Under the pieces are notes generated by a model. The model was not told the origin of the DNA and made no database searches. It saw only the letters and a program-made list of their open reading frames with translations. Both the position numbers and the translations under genes were made by a program. DNA of 64,000 nt from Bacteroidales bacterium (GTDB lineage Bacteria; Bacteroidota; Bacteroidia; Bacteroidales; UBA3824), in the NCBI GenBank assembly GCA_017544805.1, contig JAFYDK010000116.1, positions 1 to 64,000 on the forward strand. The letters are read 5' to 3'. This document shows positions 61,419 through 64,000 of this stretch, piece by piece; within the stretch, counting starts at the first letter, position 1; each line of letters begins with the position of its first letter.

Positions 61419-63431
61419 ATGTCAAGAAAGTCTGTCTATATTATAATTACAGTTTTACTGATGCCGCTTTTTTTTGTCCTTAATGGATGCGAAGAAAAAG
61501 AGCCGCAGAAGAAATTTAAAATTGGTTTGTCCCAATGCGCCTTCGATACGTTTTGGCGTTTACAGATGAACCGCAGTATTAGAGTAAACGCAGCCCTAAG
61601 AGGAAACATAGAGCTTATTATAACCGACGGAGAAAATTCTAATAGTAAACAAATAAAAGACATACAGGATCTCGTTTATAAAGAAAAAGTTGATTTACTG
61701 ATGGTTTCGCCAAACGAAGCCGACTCGCTGACTGAAATAGTCTCACAGATTTATCAAAGCGGAGTACCCGTTATTTTAATTGACAGAAAGACTGAAAGCA
61801 ACGATTATACGTGTTTTATCGGAGCTGACAACTCTATCATAGGAGCTAAAGCCGCCGAATATTTGAACTTATTACATAACGGCAAAGGTCAAATACTTGA
61901 AATTCACGGACAAAAAGGCGCAACAGCCTCCATTGACAGAGGCAGAGGATTCAATCAAAACATTGATTCGGTAAAATTCAGACACATAGGCGATTTGTAT
62001 TGCGAATGGAGTAAGAAAAAAGCAAGAGCAAAAGTAAAAGAATTTTGGCTCAGCGGCGGAAGATGCAATATTATTTACTCTCATAACGATGATATGGCAA
62101 TCGGAGCATGGGAGGCTCTTGATAGTTTAGGCGTTAATACCGATTCCATTACCATTATCGGAACTGACGGTGCAGCAGGTGAATTCGGCGGAATCAAAGC
62201 CGTTGTTGACGGTAAATTAAATGCGACATTTCTCTATCCTGACGGCAACGAAGAGGCTATAAAAACTGCCGAAATGATTTTGAATCATCAACCCGTTAAT
62301 AAAATTATTTCGCTCAACACTGTTCAAATAGACCGCAACAACGCGCCTGGACTTTACGGTCAGATGATGATGAGCAAAACACAAGAAGACAGAATTATCA
62401 ATCAAAGTAATACGCTCAATGTTCTTAATGCGACCTTAACAAGCAAAACCAGAACGATATACGGAATGGTTATCGGATTAGTTTTAGTCGTTTTGTTGTT
62501 GCTGACGGTCATTCACTTTTTGTTCAAAACCAAAAGACAGACAGGAATGTTGAACGAAAAAAATGCGGAAATCAACGCTCAAAAAGAAGAACTTGAGTCG
62601 CAAGCCTCGCATTTAACACAAATCAACGAACAATTAAGAATAAGCAAAGAAGTAACTTTGGGTTCGATAAGGTACGCTCAAACAATTCAGAAGGCAGCTT
62701 TGCCATTGGAACAGGATTTGAACAATTATTTCAACGCCTTTATAATATACCGTCCGAAAGATATTGTTTCCGGAGATTTTTATTGGTACGGACAAAAAAT
62801 AACTTCAGAAAAAGAAACTTTCATTTACGGTGTTATAGATTGTACAGGACATGGCGTACCGGGAGCATTTATGAGTCTGATAGGAATCAATCTGCTTGAC
62901 CAAATCGTTAAACAAAGAAAAATCACTTCGCCGGCAGAAATTCTTGAAGAATTGAACAAAGCCATCAGAAGTTCGCTCAGACAGCACGAAACCGAAAGCA
63001 ACGACGGCATGGAGGCTTCAATTTGCAAAATAGAAAAGACAACTGCTGACAAAAAATACCTCCTCACATACGAGGGAGCTAAATTTCCGGTTTATCATTA
63101 CATAAAAGAGGAAAACAGAATAGAAACTTATAAAACAGCCCGCAGAGAAGTTGGCGGAAAGTTCAGAAACATAGAGTCTACCGTAAAATTTGAAGACCAT
63201 GAAATCGAAATCCATAAAGGCGACAGAATTTATATGGCCTCTGACGGTATAGGCGATCAAAACAATTACGAACGCAAACGCTATAGCACCAAAAGACTTG
63301 TAGCTGTACTTCAAGACTCAGTAAACCTTGAAATGTCAAGACAAAGAGATTACATTTGGAGCGATTTGGAGGCTTTCAAAGGTGTATGCAGTCAAAGAGA
63401 TGACATCACGGTCATGGGCATTGAAATTTAA
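61419..63431 (+). CDS. periplasmic-binding-domain / SpoIIE phosphatase fusion receptor
   Basis: A 670-aa membrane protein. Residues 1-24 form a lipoprotein-like signal (FFVLNGC, Cys24). A type 1 periplasmic sugar-binding domain of the LacI/RbsB family follows at about 30-325 (KFKIGLSQCAFDTFWRLQM; GVPVILIDRK; HNDDMAIGAWEAL; GTDGAAGEF). A membrane helix lies at 347-369, then a coiled coil, then a SpoIIE PP2C-type phosphatase (about 415-670) with DIVSGDFYWYG, DCTGHGVPGAFMSLIG, MASDGIGDQ and QRDDITVMG intact. Ligand binding outside would control the phosphatase inside. It is divergent from the protease/Ig-repeat operon, 143 nt apart. No STAS or anti-sigma target gene is adjacent. Confidence 0.9.
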   Translation: MSRKSVYIIITVLLMPLFFVLNGCEEKEPQKKFKIGLSQCAFDTFWRLQMNRSIRVNAALRGNIELIITDGENSNSKQIKDIQDLVYKEKVDLLMVSPNEADSLTEIVSQIYQSGVPVILIDRKTESNDYTCFIGADNSIIGAKAAEYLNLLHNGKGQILEIHGQKGATASIDRGRGFNQNIDSVKFRHIGDLYCEWSKKKARAKVKEFWLSGGRCNIIYSHNDDMAIGAWEALDSLGVNTDSITIIGTDGAAGEFGGIKAVVDGKLNATFLYPDGNEEAIKTAEMILNHQPVNKIISLNTVQIDRNNAPGLYGQMMMSKTQEDRIINQSNTLNVLNATLTSKTRTIYGMVIGLVLVVLLLLTVIHFLFKTKRQTGMLNEKNAEINAQKEELESQASHLTQINEQLRISKEVTLGSIRYAQTIQKAALPLEQDLNNYFNAFIIYRPKDIVSGDFYWYGQKITSEKETFIYGVIDCTGHGVPGAFMSLIGINLLDQIVKQRKITSPAEILEELNKAIRSSLRQHETESNDGMEASICKIEKTTADKKYLLTYEGAKFPVYHYIKEENRIETYKTARREVGGKFRNIESTVKFEDHEIEIHKGDRIYMASDGIGDQNNYERKRYSTKRLVAVLQDSVNLEMSRQRDYIWSDLEAFKGVCSQRDDITVMGIEI

Positions 63432-63531
63432 AAAAAAAGATTCACATATTGGAAAAAATAATTTAGTTTTTTAACAATCACCTTTTTATATTTTTTTATA
63501 ATAGATAAATTTAGTTTTGTTTTAGAAAAAG

Positions 63532-63559
63532 AAAGCCGCCCCAATTGGGACGGCTTTTT
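63532..63559. terminator. bidirectional terminator between convergent genes
   Basis: AAAGCCG-C-CCC loop AATT GGG-A-CGGCTTT pairs over ten positions with one mismatch. T runs lie to the right and A runs to the left, so it can serve both the SpoIIE receptor gene and the hemerythrin-like gene. Confidence 0.8.
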
Positions 63560-63610
63560 ATAATTTAATCAAATTTTCTTATAGTTAGTCATTAATAAAA
63601 AATTCTGGTT

Positions 63611-64000
63611 TTATGCCAAACCGTTAGATTTAAAGATCTTAACGAAATCCTCATCTAACATTGACTTGTAAGAAGACATCCATGATTTCATGAAAATAAA
63701 TATCTTAATCAACGATATTGACTCACCCTCGGCAAAGTTAGCTCTATTAGCCTGCAAAGTTCCGAGGAATTGATCATGAGTATATTTGAACTCATCATAA
63801 TGAGGATAATTGAAATCTTTCAAATACTTCTCTTCAAAACCGAAGTGATAACCAGAATAGTCAATCAACTCGTCCAAAGACTGCAATGCAATTTTTTGAG
63901 ATGTTTTTCTCTTGAAATCACCGTAAAGTTTGTTAATAGCCTCAAACCATTTTTTGGTCTGCATATCAATAATATTAAGACCAATACGATAATCTTCAAA
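63611..64000 (-). CDS. hemerythrin-like protein with lost iron ligands, 5' end beyond window
   Basis: The frame is open from the window edge through 63611. An ATG occurs at 63964, but 12 in-frame codons before it (FEDYRIGLNIID) match the hemerythrin N-terminus, so the true start lies outside. The four-helix family pattern is clear (IDMQTKKWFEAINKL; YHFGFEEKYL; YPHYDEFKYTHDQFL; FMKSWMSSYKSMLD). Of the usual di-iron ligands, the His of QHK is Thr, the first His of HxxxH is Phe, and the His of the W..NH motif is Tyr. The remaining His (HF..E and TH), Glu and Asp are kept. It is probably unable to bind O2 in the normal way; a scaffold role is possible. Confidence 0.8.
   Translation of the reverse strand, partial: FEDYRIGLNIIDMQTKKWFEAINKLYGDFKRKTSQKIALQSLDELIDYSGYHFGFEEKYLKDFNYPHYDEFKYTHDQFLGTLQANRANFAEGESISLIKIFIFMKSWMSSYKSMLDEDFVKIFKSNGLA

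Noticed and set aside
1..64000. CRISPR array, prophage or large transposon
   Set aside because: No spaced direct repeats of 25-40 nt, no phage structural genes, no transposase and no recombinase were recognised on either strand.

Overview
This is a low-GC chromosomal segment from a member of the Bacteroidota, most likely a Bacteroidales-type bacterium. Three things point there. Many genes are preceded by a TAnnTTTG -7 box, often with TTTG about 20 nt upstream. Most genes lack a Shine-Dalgarno sequence. The gene families are typical of the phylum (DUF2723 mannosyltransferase-like protein, DUF5686 outer-membrane protein, RemB-like barrel, GIN-domain protein, BspA-like lipoprotein, PAS-SpoIIE phosphatases). 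I cannot name genus or species from the sequence. I see no prophage, CRISPR array or complete insertion sequence.

Layout. 1-8 kb: end of a tRNA, an unknown gene, lepA, a band-7 lipid-raft-type protein, a STAND-type ATPase with an N-terminal regulator-like domain, and a divergent pair (membrane 4Fe-4S protein / OxyR) sharing a palindromic operator. 8-12.3 kb is the most accessory stretch: GIN-domain protein, a truncated Rpn-nuclease tail, a tiny ORF ending in a G7 tract, a leucine-rich-repeat lipoprotein and a higBA toxin-antitoxin pair. 12.3-28.5 kb: pepP, envelope genes (DUF5686, DUF2723, polysaccharide deacetylase, CvpA), an S1-domain RNA-binding protein, then a sigma-factor-like / single-pass membrane / TPR-WG gene trio, a small outer-membrane barrel and ubiX. 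28.5-32.3 kb: a lysozyme gene broken by one in-frame TGA behind a structured leader, a GH43 lipoprotein and dusB. 32.3-53 kb: PhoR/PhoB-like two-component pair, nadB, RemB-like barrel plus WecA-like transferase, an SDR protein, ruvB, tRNA-Leu(CAA), two LPG-synthase-TM paralogues, frr, a PAS-SpoIIE phosphatase, peptidase U32, an Ldh-family dehydrogenase, pyrH, a catalytically dead alpha-oxoamine-synthase homologue, rpoN and a membrane protein.

53.1-61.3 kb is the best candidate for an undescribed system. Four tandem minus-strand genes encode a subtilisin-family protease with a transmembrane anchor, an 850-residue membrane protein with many Ig/carboxypeptidase-regulatory-like repeats, a 393-residue soluble relative, and a membrane-anchored Ig-repeat protein. 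The first three share the same N-terminal domain of about 150 residues. Divergent from them is a lipoprotein-like receptor that fuses a periplasmic sugar-binding-type domain through a membrane helix to a SpoIIE phosphatase; it could be the sensor for the cluster. The window closes with a 5'-truncated hemerythrin-like gene that has lost three of its five iron-binding histidines.

How the genes work together: the envelope genes suggest surface polysaccharide and glycoprotein handling. Regulation appears to include OxyR control of a redox protein, one two-component pair, sigma-54, a divergent sigma-like factor and two SpoIIE phosphatases. All functional names are from reading sequence motifs; no database search was possible.
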